The notes: generated by a model not told the origin, from the sequence alone. A DNA stretch of 12,529 nt from Collinsella sp. (GCA_014871665.1 WGSL01000058.1:1-12529); one strand, 5' to 3'. Positions 1-6,892 are shown, numbered from the stretch's first letter. Made by a program: numbers and translations.

Positions 1-33
1 AACTTAGCCCGTGCCGGGGCCGCTGAGCCCTGA
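1..33 (+). CDS. possible 3' end of a rightward gene (partial)
   Basis: Frame 1 from the window edge is open for ten codons, reads NLARAGAAEP, and ends in TGA at 31-33. The other two plus-strand frames stop within the first 25 bases. The composition resembles the GC-rich coding style of the other genes. A hairpin followed by a short T run starts right at the stop codon, as expected at the end of a transcription unit. If real, the gene would converge on pnp. Ten codons are too few to name a product, and chance openness cannot be excluded. Confidence 0.25.
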   Translation, partial: NLARAGAAEP

Positions 34-77
34 CCTGCCAATATGAGATAGGTTTATTTTGGTAGGTTTTATCAGGG
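28..77 (+). terminator. imperfect hairpin, possible plus-strand terminator
   Basis: ACCTGCCAA (33-41) pairs with TTGGTAGGT (59-67) with one G-U pair, across a 17-nt loop, and is followed by TTT. An outer pair, CCCTGA (28-33) with TCAGGG (72-77), could extend the structure, with a bulge on the 3' side. It lies directly after a possible plus-strand stop codon. The loop is long and the T run short, so it is a weak terminator candidate. Confidence 0.35.
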
Positions 78-193
78 GAAATACTGCTGTGTCTATCTAC
101 TGATCTGAAATCTGACTACTGAATAGACTGTCTAACTAAATAGCGAGCGGCATTAACCAGCCCTTTTGCTTGCGCCCGGGAGGGACGCATATG
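78..193. other. AT-richer intergenic stretch, nothing recognised
   Basis: This part of the 1-354 non-coding region is visibly more AT-rich than the rest of the window and has many stops in all frames. I see no RNA gene, no clear promoter pair and no repeat unit. The only coding-like signal is a purine-rich GGGAGGGA (about 178-185) just before an ATG at 191-193, described under the palindrome entry. Confidence 0.5.
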
Positions 194-274
194 AAGTTTA
201 TCGCGAGTTCCGCACGCAAAGGAAAGCACTTAATGTGCTTTCCGTCTTGCGCAGGACTGTAGAGCAGGAAACTT
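194..274. repeat. 81-bp imperfect palindrome between genes
   Basis: The core is a perfect 9-bp inverted repeat, GGAAAGCAC (221-229) and GTGCTTTCC (235-243), around the loop TTAAT. Outside the core, further blocks match in mirror order: CGCA with TGCG, AGTTC with GGACT, and AAGTTT (194-199) with AAACTT (269-274), separated by short unmatched stretches. The whole could fold into one long hairpin on either strand. No strong T run follows it on either side, so it is not a typical terminator. A 23-codon open frame (191-262, starting MKFIASSARK) with an upstream GGGAGG lies over it and may be chance. A dispersed intergenic repeat, a structured RNA or a remnant element are all possible. Confidence 0.5.
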
Positions 275-300
275 TATCCGCGGACCCCGCCGGGAATAGC

Positions 301-327
301 AAAAGAGCGACCCCTGTACGGAGTCGC
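301..327 (-). terminator. intrinsic terminator of pnp
   Basis: Read on the minus strand, GCGACTCC (327-320) pairs with GGGGTCGC (314-307), eight pairs with one G-U, around a five-base loop. TCTTTT follows directly. It starts 27 bases after the pnp stop codon and ends the rpsO-pnp transcription unit. Confidence 0.88.
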
Positions 328-354
328 CCTTGTTGATCTGCTTATGTTTAGCTG

Positions 355-2601
355 TTACTCGGCGTCGTGGTGACGGCGGGGCTTGCGGCCTCCGTTGTCA
401 CCGGGACGGCGCGGACGGTCGCTGCGCTCGGAGCGCTCGCGACGCGGACGCTCACGGCGCTGGAAGTGCTCGCCGTCGCCCTCGGAGGCACCCTCGGCGC
501 GAGCCGGGGCCTCGGGCTTATCCAGACGATCGAGCGAAATTTTGCCGCGGTCGTCGACCTCGATGACGACGACCTTGACCTCGTCGCCCACATTGAGGAC
601 GTCCTCGACCTTCTCCACGCGGCCCTTGGCGACGCGGGAGATGTGCAGCAGGCCGTCCTTACCGGGCAGCAGGTTGACGAAGGCGCCAAAGGGCTGGATG
701 GAGACCACGCGACCGGTGTACTCCTCGCCCGGCTCGGGAACCTTGATGATGAGCTTGATGCGCTCGACAGCCTGGTCGACGGACTCGCCGGTGCCGCCGA
801 CAAAGACGGTGCCATCCTCCTGGATGTCGACCGAAGCGCCGGTCTCATCCTGGATACCGCGGATGACCTTACCGCCGGAACCGATGACGTCGCGGATCTT
901 GTCGGTCGGAACCTGGATGGAGACGATGCGCGGGGCGGTGCTGCGCGTGGTGTGGCGCGGCTCGGGGATCACATCGAGCATCTTCTGCAGGATGAAGGCA
1001 CGACCCTCCTTGGCCTGCTGCAGAGCGCGAGCCAGGATGTCGAAGGTGAGGCCGGTGGCCTTGTTGTCCATCTGCAGGGCGGTGATGCCCTCGGTGGTGC
1101 CGGTGCCCTTAAAGTACATGTCGCCCAGGAAGTCCTCGAGACCCTGGATGTCGGACAGGACCACGGTCTTGCCCTCCTCCTGGATCAGGCCCATGGCGAT
1201 ACCGGAGACCGGGCGCTTAATGGGCACGCCGCCGTCCATAAGGGCGAGCGTGGAACCGCAGGTCGAAGCCATCGAAGAGGAGCCGTTGGACTCCATGACC
1301 TCGGAGACCACGCGGATGGCGTAGGGGAACTCGTTCTCGTCGGGGAGCACCGGAAGCAGGGCGCGCTCGGCCAGGTTGCCATGGCCGATCTCGCGGCGCT
1401 TGGGGCTGCCCATGCGGCCGGTCTCGCCGGTGCAGAACGGCGGGAAGTTGTAGTGGTGCATGTAGCGCTTGCCCTCGGTGGGCTCGATGGTATCCAGACG
1501 CTGGCCCTCGTTGAGCATACCGAGCGACAGGACGGAGAGCACCTGGGTCTGGCCGCGCTGGAACAGGCCGGAGCCGTGAACGAGAGGCAGGTAGTTATCC
1601 TTCACCATGATGGGGCGAATCTCGTCGGCGGCACGGCCGTCGACGCGCTCGCCGGTCTCGACGACCATGGTGCGCATGGCCTTCTTCTCGAGCTTCTTGA
1701 GCGCCACGGGGATCTCGCGCTCCCAAGCGGCCTGCTCCTCCTCGGTGAACTCGGCGCGGATGGACTCCTTCAGAGCCTCGACCTTACCGATACGGGAGAG
1801 CTTGTCGGCATCGCGAAGGGCGGCTGCCATCTCGTCGTAGTGGGCGAAGATGCGCTCCTGGACCTCCTCGACGGGCTGGTCGAGCGGGTACTCCTTCTTG
1901 ACGATGGGGCCGTTGACCTGCTCCCACTCGGCAACGAACTCGTCCTGAGCCTGGCAAAAAGCAGCAAGGGCCTCCTGGCCAAACTTCATAGCAGCGAGCA
2001 TGTCGTCCTCGGAGATCTCCTCGGCGCCGGCCTCGACCATCGAGATGAAGTCGGCGGATCCACCCAGCTCCAGGTCCAGATCGGAGTTCTCGCGCTCCTC
2101 ATAGGTGGGGTTGACGATAAACTCGCCGGTCTCCACGTTACGGCCGATGCGCACGCAGGCAAGCGGGCCCTCGAAGGGCACGCCGCCGAGCGTCATGGCC
2201 AGAGAAGCACCCATGACGTTGATGACGTCGAAGGGGTTGACCTGGTCGGCGACGAGCGAGGTGGCGACGATGTGCACCTCGTTGCGGAAGCCATCCGGGA
2301 AGCTCGGGCGAATCGGACGGTCGATCATGCGCGCGGTGAGCGTAGCCTTCTCACTGGGACGGCCCTCACGCTTGAGGTAGCCACCCGGGATGCGGCCGGC
2401 GGCGTACATCTTCTCGTTGAAGTCGACGGTCAGCGGGAAGAAGTCGTAGTTCTTACGCCCCTTGGAGACGACCACGGTGTCGAGCATCGTGGTGTCACCC
2501 TGCTTGACCAGGCAGGCGCCGGTGGCCTGCTTGGCAAGCTCGCCCGACTCAAAGGTGTAGGTCTTGCCGTACAGCTCAAAGGTCTTGGATACGAGTGTCA
2601 T
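355..2601 (-). CDS. pnp: polyribonucleotide nucleotidyltransferase (PNPase)
   Basis: A phosphorolytic 3'-5' exoribonuclease of the cytoplasm, normally a trimer, that degrades mRNA and can also add 3' tails. The 748 residues show the full family layout: first RNase PH domain (about 12-145), helical linker (150-300), second RNase PH domain (325-540), KH domain with GSGGK near 574-578, and S1 domain (622-695). Phosphate-site motifs SPKRRE (399-404) and NGSSSMAS (439-446) are intact. A tail from about 700 carries some 14 Arg residues, a common actinobacterial type of extension that probably contacts RNA. One oddity: in the active-site segment GDMYFK (493-498), Tyr496 stands where E. coli has the metal-binding Asp492, while the partners Asp490 and Lys498 are present. 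ATG start with AAAGGAG five bases upstream. It lies downstream of rpsO, the usual order, and ends at a terminator. Confidence 0.98.
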   Translation of the reverse strand: MTLVSKTFELYGKTYTFESGELAKQATGACLVKQGDTTMLDTVVVSKGRKNYDFFPLTVDFNEKMYAAGRIPGGYLKREGRPSEKATLTARMIDRPIRPSFPDGFRNEVHIVATSLVADQVNPFDVINVMGASLAMTLGGVPFEGPLACVRIGRNVETGEFIVNPTYEERENSDLDLELGGSADFISMVEAGAEEISEDDMLAAMKFGQEALAAFCQAQDEFVAEWEQVNGPIVKKEYPLDQPVEEVQERIFAHYDEMAAALRDADKLSRIGKVEALKESIRAEFTEEEQAAWEREIPVALKKLEKKAMRTMVVETGERVDGRAADEIRPIMVKDNYLPLVHGSGLFQRGQTQVLSVLSLGMLNEGQRLDTIEPTEGKRYMHHYNFPPFCTGETGRMGSPKRREIGHGNLAERALLPVLPDENEFPYAIRVVSEVMESNGSSSMASTCGSTLALMDGGVPIKRPVSGIAMGLIQEEGKTVVLSDIQGLEDFLGDMYFKGTGTTEGITALQMDNKATGLTFDILARALQQAKEGRAFILQKMLDVIPEPRHTTRSTAPRIVSIQVPTDKIRDVIGSGGKVIRGIQDETGASVDIQEDGTVFVGGTGESVDQAVERIKLIIKVPEPGEEYTGRVVSIQPFGAFVNLLPGKDGLLHISRVAKGRVEKVEDVLNVGDEVKVVVIEVDDRGKISLDRLDKPEAPARAEGASEGDGEHFQRRERPRRERSERSDRPRRPGDNGGRKPRRHHDAE

Positions 2602-2700
2602 TGTTCTCCTTTACCCCGCAGACCCCTTGCCTGCGGGCTTCTCATGTGACGCGGGCCCCCTGCCCCCGCCACGCTTCAGAGCGTGATTGTTCGCGCCCTT
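2602..2700 (-). promoter_or_regulatory. structured pnp leader
   Basis: The stretch between the rpsO terminator and pnp holds several GC-rich hairpins in minus-strand RNA. CCCGCAG (2637-2631) pairs with CTGCGGG (2621-2615) only two bases upstream of the Shine-Dalgarno sequence (2606-2612). GCGGG/CCCGC (2669-2665 with 2655-2651) forms a second hairpin. In E. coli, pnp is autoregulated through a leader stem-loop cut by RNase III. Similar control here is an inference from position and structure only. No convincing -35/-10 pair was found, so pnp may depend on readthrough from rpsO. Confidence 0.4.
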
Positions 2701-2704
2701 ACAC

Positions 2705-2736
2705 AAAAAGAGCGCCCCGCTGCGCAGGACGCTCTT
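2705..2736 (-). terminator. intrinsic terminator after rpsO
   Basis: On the minus strand, AAGAGCGTCC (2736-2727) pairs with GGGCGCTCTT (2717-2708), ten pairs including one G-U, followed by further T bases. The G-U pair becomes a C-A mismatch on the opposite strand, so the structure favours leftward transcripts. It starts 14 bases after the rpsO stop. Some readthrough into pnp is likely, because no clear pnp promoter is visible. Confidence 0.8.
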
Positions 2737-2750
2737 AGCATGTACAAATC

Positions 2751-3029
2751 CTACTGGATGTTGTCGCGGATGCCCAGAGCCTTGATGAGCTCACGGTACT
2801 CGACGATGTCGTTCTTCTTGATGTAGGAGAGAAGACGACGACGACGGCCGACGAGCATGAGCAGGCCACGACGGGTGTGGAAGTCCTTCTGGTGGGACTT
2901 CATGTGCTCGGTCAGCTCCTTGATGCGCTCGGACAGGATGGCGACCTGAACCTTGGGGTTGCCGGTGTCGACCGGGGTGTTACCGAACTGGGCAGTCAGC
3001 TCCGCCTTGCGCTCTTTGGAAACAGTCAT
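2751..3029 (-). CDS. rpsO: 30S ribosomal protein S15
   Basis: A primary 16S rRNA-binding protein of the small-subunit platform that helps nucleate assembly. The 92 residues are close to the usual 89 and show family landmarks: the DTGNPKVQVA segment (21-30), the HTRRGLL segment (51-57) and the basic GRRRRLL run that contacts the rRNA three-way junction. An upstream in-frame start would add 39 residues, but these resemble no S15 and lie in the leader. The ATG at 3027-3029 has AAAGGTG upstream and gives the correct N-terminus. The gene has its own likely promoter, a structured leader and a terminator, and precedes pnp as in many bacteria. Confidence 0.98.
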   Translation of the reverse strand: MTVSKERKAELTAQFGNTPVDTGNPKVQVAILSERIKELTEHMKSHQKDFHTRRGLLMLVGRRRRLLSYIKKNDIVEYRELIKALGIRDNIQ

Positions 3030-3128
3030 TGTTTCACCTTTCGTTTTACGTCGCCCGCGGGCGACTCGATTCGCCTCGGACTGGGAAGCCGCCGGTGGAG
3101 CGAGCAACCAAGGTCGAGGTACCAACAG
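3030..3128 (-). promoter_or_regulatory. rpsO leader with two mutually exclusive hairpins
   Basis: In minus-strand RNA three blocks follow each other: GGCGA (3075-3071), TCGCC (3064-3060) and GGCGA (3055-3051). The middle block can pair with either neighbour. The second pairing is part of a perfect 16-base palindrome (3065-3050), which ends about nine bases before the ribosome binding site (3035-3041). S15 is known to repress its own mRNA through different leader structures in several phyla. That this leader does so is an inference. Confidence 0.45.
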
Positions 3129-3134
3129 GTCGGC

Positions 3135-3143
3135 ATGATACCA
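3135..3143 (-). promoter_or_regulatory. extended -10 promoter candidate for rpsO
   Basis: The minus strand reads TGGTATCAT, which matches the extended -10 pattern TG-N-TATNNT. No good -35 hexamer lies 16-18 bases upstream, as is common for extended -10 promoters. It sits between the recO stop and the rpsO leader and would give a leader of roughly 100 bases. Confidence 0.45.
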
Positions 3144-3167
3144 CAAGCAGCCCGCGCCTGCGCATCA

Positions 3168-3917
3168 TCACCGACCCAACATGAATTCCATCGCACGGAG
3201 GCGTTGATCGGTGTGCGTCGCAGCCCACACATGCGAAAGCCCGAGCAGGAATGCCGCCGTATGCGGGTCGATTCGCTCGGCCATGAGCGCATCGAAGGTC
3301 ATGGACATGAGGGCGCGCAGCCATGCGGTCTCACCGGTCGACACCAGTTCGGCACCTGGAACGCTCGACGCGCACGACCCGCACATGAGACCGCCCGCCT
3401 GGGGTGAAAAATACGACAGCATGGGGTCTCCGCACAGCACGCAGGCCGAAAAATCGGGTCGATAGCCAACGTGCGACAGCAGCTTAAAGACATATGCCGC
3501 CACAAGTAGGTCCATATGCGCCGTGTCAAGCCCGCTGCCCACCAGGGCAAGCGCTCGCTGCGTGATGGCAAAGGTAAACGGGTCCTCGGCGTCCTCGAAC
3601 GAGCACACGCGCGCAACCTCGGCGATCGCGCTTGCGGCGCAGGTCGTCTCGTAATCGGGCGCAGCGCCGAGCGGCGCCTCCATAAGCTCGGCCTGGGAAA
3701 CCACGTCGAGTGACCGTCCATGTGCGAGCAGCATATCGACCGTACAGAACAGCTCGCAGCGCGCAGCCAGGCGTCCGCCGGGTTTGCGGGCGCCCTTTGC
3801 CACGGCACGAACCTGCCGCCCCCGCTCGTCAAGCATCGTCAAGATCAGGTCGGTCTCTTTGAGCTTCGTCTTGTCGAGGACGAGCACCTTGGTGCGATAT
3901 GTCCGGGAGCCTGCCAT
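3168..3917 (-). CDS. recO: DNA repair protein RecO
   Basis: A recombination mediator that, with RecR (and RecF), loads RecA onto single-stranded DNA coated with SSB and anneals complementary strands. The 249-residue length is normal. The N-terminus (about 1-80) fits the OB fold, with the typical KETDLILTMLDERG segment (16-29) and a basic KGARK patch. The C-terminal helical part carries a zinc-type cysteine set, CVLCG near 159-163 and CGSCA about 17 residues later. The ATG start is 15 bases after the era stop; AAGGA overlaps that TAA stop, which suggests translational coupling. recO is the last gene of the dus-recO run. No terminator is visible between it and the rpsO promoter region. Confidence 0.95.
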   Translation of the reverse strand: MAGSRTYRTKVLVLDKTKLKETDLILTMLDERGRQVRAVAKGARKPGGRLAARCELFCTVDMLLAHGRSLDVVSQAELMEAPLGAAPDYETTCAASAIAEVARVCSFEDAEDPFTFAITQRALALVGSGLDTAHMDLLVAAYVFKLLSHVGYRPDFSACVLCGDPMLSYFSPQAGGLMCGSCASSVPGAELVSTGETAWLRALMSMTFDALMAERIDPHTAAFLLGLSHVWAATHTDQRLRAMEFMLGR

Positions 3918-3932
3918 GCGCGCCGCGCGTCC

Positions 3933-5000
3933 TTAGTCCTCGGCGTTGTAGCCAAAGCGGCGAATCTGGGCCTCGTCGTCACGCCAGCCGGCCTTGACCT
4001 TCACGTCCAGCTCCAAAAAGACCTGCGTGCCAAAAATGCGTTCAAGATCGCGTCGGGCGTCGATACCGATATGCTTGATCATCTCGCCGCCCTTGCCGAT
4101 GATGATGCCCTTTTGGCCCTCGCGCTCGACGTAAATGGTGGCGTGCACGCGCAGCACCTTCTTGGTCTGCTCGAGCGCATCGCAGATCACGCCAACGGAG
4201 TGCGGAATCTCATCACGGGTGCGGCGCAAGACCTTCTCGCGCACAAACTCGGCAACGAGCGTCTCATCGGAAGCGTCGGTACCCATGTCCTCGGGGAACC
4301 AACGCGGACCCTCGGGCAAAAAGTGCGCAACGGTCTCGATAAAGGCATCGACGTTGAAGTTCTTGACCGACGACGTCACGATCTCGTCGTCATACTCCAT
4401 GAGCTCGTGGGCGGCCTTGAGCTGTTCCATAACCTGGGCGGGATCGGCCTCATCAGCCTTGGTGAGCACCAGGACCTTCTTGCAACGGCCCCATCTTACG
4501 CGCTCGGCAACCCAAACGACTCCCCAGCCGATGGGCTTGGTGGCATCAATCAAAAACGCGACGACATCGACATCGTTCAGCTCGAACAACGCGCTCTTGT
4601 TGAGCTCGGATCCCAGACCGTCCTTGGGCTTATGAATACCCGGGGTATCGACAAAGACTAGCTGGTAGCCGGGACGGTTGACGACGGCGCGCATGCGGCG
4701 ACGGGTCGTCTGAGCCACCGGCGAGGTGATGGCGACCTTTTTGCCATAGCAGGCATTAAGCAGCGTGGACTTGCCGGCGTTGGGGCGTCCGACCAGGGCC
4801 ACAAAGCCGCTGCGGAAACCGGGTTCCACGTCACCAAAGCCCGCGAGGTTCTCATCCTCGTCGCACAGGGCGTCGAGCTCCTCATCGCTCATGCCCTCAA
4901 ACGGGTCGAACTCCTCGACATCCTCGAGCCCCTCGGTATCCACCGCGTCCAAAGTCTCGTCGTCCAGGATCTCATCGGTAGGCTGCATATTGTCGGACAT
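3933..5000 (-). CDS. era: GTPase Era with acidic N-terminal extension
   Basis: An essential Ras-like GTPase that binds the 3' end of 16S rRNA and helps mature the 30S subunit. All GTPase motifs are present: G1 GRPNAGKS (71-78), the Thr-containing G2 region TSPVAQTT (92-99), G3 DTPG (118-121), G4 TKAD (180-183, a Thr variant of NKxD) and G5 near 210. The C-terminal KH domain has GIIIGKGG (298-305). At 355 residues it is about 55 longer than usual. The first 60 residues contain roughly 25 Asp/Glu and no Lys or Arg. The ATG at 5000 has AAAGGGA at good spacing, which supports the long form. A start at Met37 is possible but has a poorly spaced ribosome site. It lies 12 bases after dgkA and just before recO, its common partner. 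Confidence 0.97.
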   Translation of the reverse strand: MSDNMQPTDEILDDETLDAVDTEGLEDVEEFDPFEGMSDEELDALCDEDENLAGFGDVEPGFRSGFVALVGRPNAGKSTLLNACYGKKVAITSPVAQTTRRRMRAVVNRPGYQLVFVDTPGIHKPKDGLGSELNKSALFELNDVDVVAFLIDATKPIGWGVVWVAERVRWGRCKKVLVLTKADEADPAQVMEQLKAAHELMEYDDEIVTSSVKNFNVDAFIETVAHFLPEGPRWFPEDMGTDASDETLVAEFVREKVLRRTRDEIPHSVGVICDALEQTKKVLRVHATIYVEREGQKGIIIGKGGEMIKHIGIDARRDLERIFGTQVFLELDVKVKAGWRDDEAQIRRFGYNAED

Positions 5001-5012
5001 GGGAATCCCTTT

Positions 5013-5390
5013 CTAAATAAAGCCGAGCGCGTGGGCAAATACCAGCACGCCCACAATCGCGGCGGTGATGGAAAGAATGTATACAGAGGCGGCGGCGATG
5101 TCCTTCGCACGCTTGGCCAGCGGATGGAGCTCCTGGGTCGCTAGGTCGACGATAGCCTCCATAGCGGTGTTGCACAGCTCGCCGTGAATCACCAGGCCAC
5201 AACAGATAATAATCGTGGCCCACTCGGCAATGTCAAGGCCCACGATACAGCCGGCAATGACGGTGCACACGCCCGCCAAGAGCATGACCTTAATGTTGCG
5301 CTCGGTCTTGACGGCGGTGACGAAGCCCTCCATGGCGTAGGAAAACGACTTTAAGAAGGACGGATGGTCCTTGTTCGATCCGGGAATCAT
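5013..5390 (-). CDS. dgkA: diacylglycerol/undecaprenol kinase (DgkA family)
   Basis: A small integral-membrane kinase. In E. coli the family phosphorylates diacylglycerol; in Gram-positive relatives the substrate is mainly undecaprenol, the lipid carrier of wall synthesis. The 125 residues contain three hydrophobic segments (about 33-51, 55-72 and 99-121). The diagnostic catalytic stretch runs from E71 through N74, E78 and D82, followed by HPLAKRAKD (89-97). It resembles the Bacillus-type sequence more than the E. coli one, so undecaprenol is a reasonable substrate guess. ATG start nine bases after ybeY, with AGGAG overlapping the ybeY stop. The ybeY-dgkA-era order matches Bacillus, with cdd missing between dgkA and era. 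Confidence 0.93.
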   Translation of the reverse strand: MIPGSNKDHPSFLKSFSYAMEGFVTAVKTERNIKVMLLAGVCTVIAGCIVGLDIAEWATIIICCGLVIHGELCNTAMEAIVDLATQELHPLAKRAKDIAAASVYILSITAAIVGVLVFAHALGFI

Positions 5391-5399
5391 AGACGGCTC

Positions 5400-5909
5400 C
5401 TAGTCGTGGGCGTGGTTGGTGATGGGGCCGACGTGGACTAGCTTGGGGTCCTCGCCGCGCTCGAGCGCCAGATCGCGCAGGATGGCGTCCTCGCGGGCCT
5501 CCATGACCTCGGCCTCGTCGTCCTCGATATGGTCATAGCCCAGCAGGTGCAGCATGCCGTGTACGAGCATCAGACGACACTCGTCAGCGGGGCTATTGCC
5601 AAAACCGGGGGCCTGACGGGCAATAACCTGCGGGGCCAAGATGATATCGCCGAGCTCGAGCGTCTCGTCGGCGGGAATATCCTCGTCAAAGGCCGAGTCG
5701 CATTCAAACGAGAGCACATCGGTGGTGCGGTCGATACCGCGCCACTCGTGGTTGAGCTCGTGCATCTCGTCCTCGTCGACATACGAAAGGGAAATCTCGA
5801 CTTCACGCTCAACGCCCTCGGCGGCAAGCACAACCTCGCAGATGTGCTCCACCTCCTGCGCGTCGAGCAGCGTATCGAGCTCGGCATCGTTGCTGATCAA
5901 TACACTCAA
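5400..5909 (-). CDS. ybeY: endoribonuclease YbeY (rRNA maturation factor)
   Basis: A metal-dependent single-strand endoribonuclease involved in processing the 16S rRNA 3' end and in 70S quality control. The 169 residues carry the diagnostic zinc motif HGMLHLLGYDH, with H117, H121 and H127. The upstream family segment DRTTDVLSFE (60-69) is also intact. The start is TTG at 5907-5909: AAAGGAG lies five bases before it, and the codon overlaps the phoH stop as TTGA. A second in-frame TTG three codons later is too far from the ribosome site. The one-frame overlap with phoH implies coupled translation. phoH and ybeY are neighbours in most bacteria and are thought to act in a common RNA pathway. Confidence 0.97.
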   Translation of the reverse strand: MSVLISNDAELDTLLDAQEVEHICEVVLAAEGVEREVEISLSYVDEDEMHELNHEWRGIDRTTDVLSFECDSAFDEDIPADETLELGDIILAPQVIARQAPGFGNSPADECRLMLVHGMLHLLGYDHIEDDEAEVMEAREDAILRDLALERGEDPKLVHVGPITNHAHD

Positions 5910-6892
5910 CGGGACTCCTTTCGGTCACGTACGCGTTTCTCGCGCACATCATCATAAGTATCGTATGCCTCGACGATACGACCCACCAAGGCATGGCGCA
6001 CCACGTCGGCACGCTCGAGGTGCGAAAATGCGACATCATCGACACGGCCCAAAATCTTCTCGACATCCGCCAAGCCGCCACGACGACCCACCAGGTCGCG
6101 CTGGCTCAGGTCGCCGGTAATCACGAACTTGGAGTTGAACCCAAGGCGTGTCAGGAACATCTTCATCTGCTCGGGCGTGGTATTTTGCGCCTCGTCGAGC
6201 ACCACGAAGGCATCACTCAGCGTGCGGCCGCGCATGTAGGCAAGCGGGGCGATCTCGATCACGCCGCGCTCCATAAGCTCATCGGTGCGCTCGCGATCCA
6301 TCATGTCAAAAAGGGCGTCGTAAAGCGGACGCATGTAGGGATCGATCTTTTCCTCGAGGGTGCCGGGCAAAAAGCCCAGATTCTCCCCCGCCTCGACAAC
6401 CGGACGCGTCAAGATCAGACGGCCCACCTCGTGACGCTTGAGCGCGGCAACGGCGAGCGCCATGGCCAGATAGGTCTTACCGGTGCCGGCAGGACCCAGG
6501 CCAAACGTGATGGTATGCGTGCGGATGGCATCCACATAGCGCTTTTGCCCGAGCGTCTTGGGGCGAATGACGCGGCCGCGATACGAAAGCAGCACGTCAT
6601 CGCGAAGCGACGTAGCCTCGTGCTCACCGTCGCGCAAGACGGCCAGGCAGCGAGAGACATCGTCGGCAGAAAGCGTGCGCCCGGCGGCCGCCTCGCGAAA
6701 AGCGTGCTCGAAAAAGCGCGCCACGAGTTCGACCTCGTCCGGGTCGCCGCTCACGGAGATGCTATCGCCACGGGCGACCACATGAGCGCGAACCAAGCTC
6801 TCGAGCGCACGAAGGACGCCGTCGCCGGCGCCCAAAACGCACGAGGGATCAATCCCCTCGGGAACGGTAAGTCTAATCTTCGAGGCTTCCAT
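5906..6892 (-). CDS. phoH: PhoH-like ATPase
   Basis: A cytoplasmic P-loop ATPase of the PhoH family, related to the helicase part of superfamily 1. Its exact role is unsettled, but its usual link with ybeY points to RNA metabolism. With the chosen start it has 328 residues, normal for the family. Walker A is GPAGTGKT (133-140), Walker B is VVLDEAQN (230-237), and the family segments TRPVVEAGENLGFLPG (162-177) and ITGDLSQRD (258-266) are present. An upstream in-frame start would add 35 residues unlike PhoH and lie entirely inside mtaB. The ATG at 6890-6892 has AGGGAGG three bases upstream and gives the expected N-terminus. The first 20 bases overlap the end of mtaB; the last three overlap the ybeY start. 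Confidence 0.96.
   Translation of the reverse strand: MEASKIRLTVPEGIDPSCVLGAGDGVLRALESLVRAHVVARGDSISVSGDPDEVELVARFFEHAFREAAAGRTLSADDVSRCLAVLRDGEHEATSLRDDVLLSYRGRVIRPKTLGQKRYVDAIRTHTITFGLGPAGTGKTYLAMALAVAALKRHEVGRLILTRPVVEAGENLGFLPGTLEEKIDPYMRPLYDALFDMMDRERTDELMERGVIEIAPLAYMRGRTLSDAFVVLDEAQNTTPEQMKMFLTRLGFNSKFVITGDLSQRDLVGRRGGLADVEKILGRVDDVAFSHLERADVVRHALVGRIVEAYDTYDDVREKRVRDRKESR

Noticed and set aside
367..2649. A 760-codon open frame on the plus strand opposite pnp
   Set aside because: It mirrors pnp exactly, has the low-complexity Leu/Asp/Gly-rich composition of antisense GC-rich frames, no ribosome site and no recognisable motif. Similar long antisense frames oppose era, mtaB, dnaJ and hemW and are rejected for the same reason.
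2751..3146. rpsO with a 39-residue N-terminal extension
   Set aside because: The added residues are unlike S15 and would overlap the leader and promoter. The ATG at 3027-3029 has a ribosome site and gives the normal length.
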